NCBI GenBank assembly: GCA_030630905.1
Contig: DAOVMB010000112.1
Span: forward strand, 1 to 7,208
Source: Sedimentisphaerales bacterium
Lineage (GTDB): Bacteria; Planctomycetota; Phycisphaerae; Sedimentisphaerales; Anaerobacaceae
Direction: 5' to 3'
DNA length: 7,208 bases
The notes below the pieces were generated by a model. That model made no database searches and was not told the origin of the DNA. It saw only the letters and a program-made list of their open reading frames with translations. Positions within the stretch are counted from its first letter, which is position 1. Each line of letters starts with the position of its first letter. Shown here piece after piece: positions 6,250 through 7,208 of the stretch. The position numbers and the translations under genes were made by a program.

Positions 6250-6261
6250 ATCAGTACTGAT
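6250..6261. promoter_or_regulatory. Perfect 12-bp palindrome in the divergent intergenic region
   Basis: ATCAGTACTGAT is an uninterrupted palindrome between the divergent beta-barrel gene and rarA. It lies about 50 bases upstream of the rarA -35 element, and upstream of the possible beta-barrel promoter. It could be bound by a dimeric regulator. Close by, AAACGGC occurs twice in direct repeat, nine bases apart (6262-6268 and 6271-6277). The rest of the 259-base gap is AT-rich with A7/T8 tracts at 6224-6241 and shows no other gene. Confidence 0.35.
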
Positions 6262-6312
6262 AAACGGCAAAAACGGCCTATATTGTCGGAACTGATCCTT
6301 GCAAATTAACCT

Positions 6313-6341
6313 TCGACAGTTCAACATAATCGGCATATAAT
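6313..6341 (+). promoter_or_regulatory. Sigma-70-type promoter of rarA
   Basis: TCGACA (6313-6318; five of six -35 positions) and TATAAT (6336-6341; perfect -10) are separated by exactly 17 bases. The expected transcription start is near 6348, at the rarA ATG (6349). The alternative in-frame ATG at 6340 overlaps the -10 box and should not be transcribed. Confidence 0.65.
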
Positions 6342-6348
6342 GTACCGG

Positions 6349-7208
6349 ATGGATCAAAGTAATGCCAATAATACTCTCTTTAGCAGGGCGGAAAAGGCCA
6401 ATATAGCTTCGGCAGCACCGCTCGCAGTCCGGATGCGACCAAGAAAACTCGGCGATTTTATCGGACAAAGACACTTTCTTGGGCCCGATAAACTGCTTAC
6501 AAGGATGCTCGAAGCCGACAGGCTCAGCAGCCTGATATTTTATGGCCCACCCGGTGTCGGCAAGACATCGCTGGCGGCAGTGATTGCAAATTACACAAAA
6601 GCCAAATTCTACTATCTCAGCGCCCCGGCGGCCAGCGTCAAAGATATCCGCCAGATAATCAAGCTGGCCCGTGACAGGCTTACGGCCGACCGAGCAAGGA
6701 CCGTGCTTTTTATCGACGAGATTCATCGTTTCAACCGTGCCCAGCAAGATGTCCTGCTGGATGATGTCGAATCGGGAGTTCTGATTCTCATCGGCGCCAC
6801 TACCGAAAACCCGTTTTTTTCGGTCAATTCGCCTCTGATCTCCCGCAGCACGGTCTTTCATTTCGAGCCGCTTGGCCAGGAGGATGTTTTACAATTACTC
6901 AAAACAGCGATTAATGACACTGAACGGGGGCTTGGCAAATTCGATATCGAGGCGGAAGATAAGGCATTGAAATTTCTTGCAGGAATCTGCGATGGTGATG
7001 CCAGAAAGGCCCTGACAGCCCTTGAGGTGGGCGTTTTATCACAAGCCGCCCGAAGATCCGGGGGCCGGAACAAACGCGATGAAGGACATGCGGAAACCAC
7101 GCGGACAAAAATAAAATTTAATCTCGACGTTGCGAAGGAGTCGATACAACAGAAAACGATTGATTATGACGGCACGGGCGATACGCACTATGATTTGGCA
7201 AGCGCCCT
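6349..7208 (+). CDS. rarA: Replication-associated recombination protein A, AAA+ ATPase (3' truncated by window)
   Basis: The first 286 codons of RarA (MgsA), related to eukaryotic WRNIP1. It is a cytoplasmic clamp-loader-like ATPase that acts at stalled or damaged replication forks. The family N-terminus is present (SAAPLAVRMRPRKLGDFIGQ, 21-40, then HFLGPDKLL). Walker A is GPPGVGKT (66-73), Walker B LFIDE (120-124), sensor 1 GATTEN (149-154), and the arginine-finger region SPLISRS (161-167) follows. The lid domain shows ICDGDARKALTALE (213-226). Before IDYDGTGDTHYD the linker (about 232-268) is charged and somewhat longer than in E. coli. RarA is usually about 430 residues, so roughly 150 C-terminal residues, including the tetramerisation part, lie beyond the window. 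The frame is open from 6310. I chose ATG 6349 because ATG 6340 overlaps the -10 box. No Shine-Dalgarno precedes it. ATG 6433 would delete the conserved APLA region. Confidence 0.95.
   Translation, partial: MDQSNANNTLFSRAEKANIASAAPLAVRMRPRKLGDFIGQRHFLGPDKLLTRMLEADRLSSLIFYGPPGVGKTSLAAVIANYTKAKFYYLSAPAASVKDIRQIIKLARDRLTADRARTVLFIDEIHRFNRAQQDVLLDDVESGVLILIGATTENPFFSVNSPLISRSTVFHFEPLGQEDVLQLLKTAINDTERGLGKFDIEAEDKALKFLAGICDGDARKALTALEVGVLSQAARRSGGRNKRDEGHAETTRTKIKFNLDVAKESIQQKTIDYDGTGDTHYDLASA

Noticed and set aside
6187..6861. 224-codon minus-strand ORF overlapping rarA and the intergenic region
   Set aside because: More than two thirds is antisense to conserved rarA motifs including Walker A and B; the protein has no recognisable fold. 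Only the intergenic part would be new, and it is AT-rich and low complexity.

Overview
This is a bacterial window of five complete genes on the minus strand, one truncated plus-strand gene at the right edge, and a doubtful ORF fragment at the left edge. The organism looks Gram-negative: one gene encodes an exported beta-barrel-like protein ending in Phe, as outer-membrane proteins do, and the TRAP transporter has the usual Gram-negative architecture. The overall gene flavour would fit an environmental anaerobe such as a member of the Planctomycetota, but that placement is only an impression and nothing here proves it.

Region 1 (1-3724, minus strand) is a tripartite TRAP transporter operon read from right to left. 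It encodes a lipoprotein-type solute-binding protein (DctP), a small four-helix permease (DctQ) and a large permease (DctM), followed by a universal stress protein (USP). dctP and dctQ abut with no gap, dctQ and dctM overlap in an ATGA, and usp follows after about 60 bases with its own strong ribosome binding site. The order binding protein, small permease, large permease, USP is that of the ectoine TRAP operon teaABCD of Halomonas, where the USP TeaD modulates the transporter. A similar role is the natural inference here; the substrate is not readable from sequence. The 196-base leader before dctP contains a perfect 8-bp hairpin. A hairpin closes the usp coding region, and a Shine-Dalgarno sequence overlapping its stop codon precedes an ORF that runs off the left edge.

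Region 2 (3725-5170, minus strand) is a stand-alone radical SAM enzyme with an N-terminal cobalamin-binding-like domain and an intact CxxxCxxC cluster motif. No neighbouring gene suggests its substrate.

Region 3 (5206-6348) holds a perfect 12-bp-stem terminator, a putative outer-membrane beta-barrel protein (minus strand) and a divergent, AT-rich intergenic region. That intergenic region contains a 12-bp palindrome, an orphan Shine-Dalgarno followed by ATG-TGA, and a near-consensus sigma-70-type promoter pointing right.

Region 4 (6349-7208, plus strand) is the first 286 codons of rarA (mgsA), an AAA+ ATPase acting at stalled replication forks. Its promoter lies so close to the start codon that the transcript is probably leaderless.

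I found no CRISPR array, tRNA, rRNA, insertion sequence or clear novel multi-gene system. The most interesting points are the TRAP-USP coupling, the leaderless rarA arrangement, the orphan start-stop element, and the unassigned cobalamin-type radical SAM enzyme.
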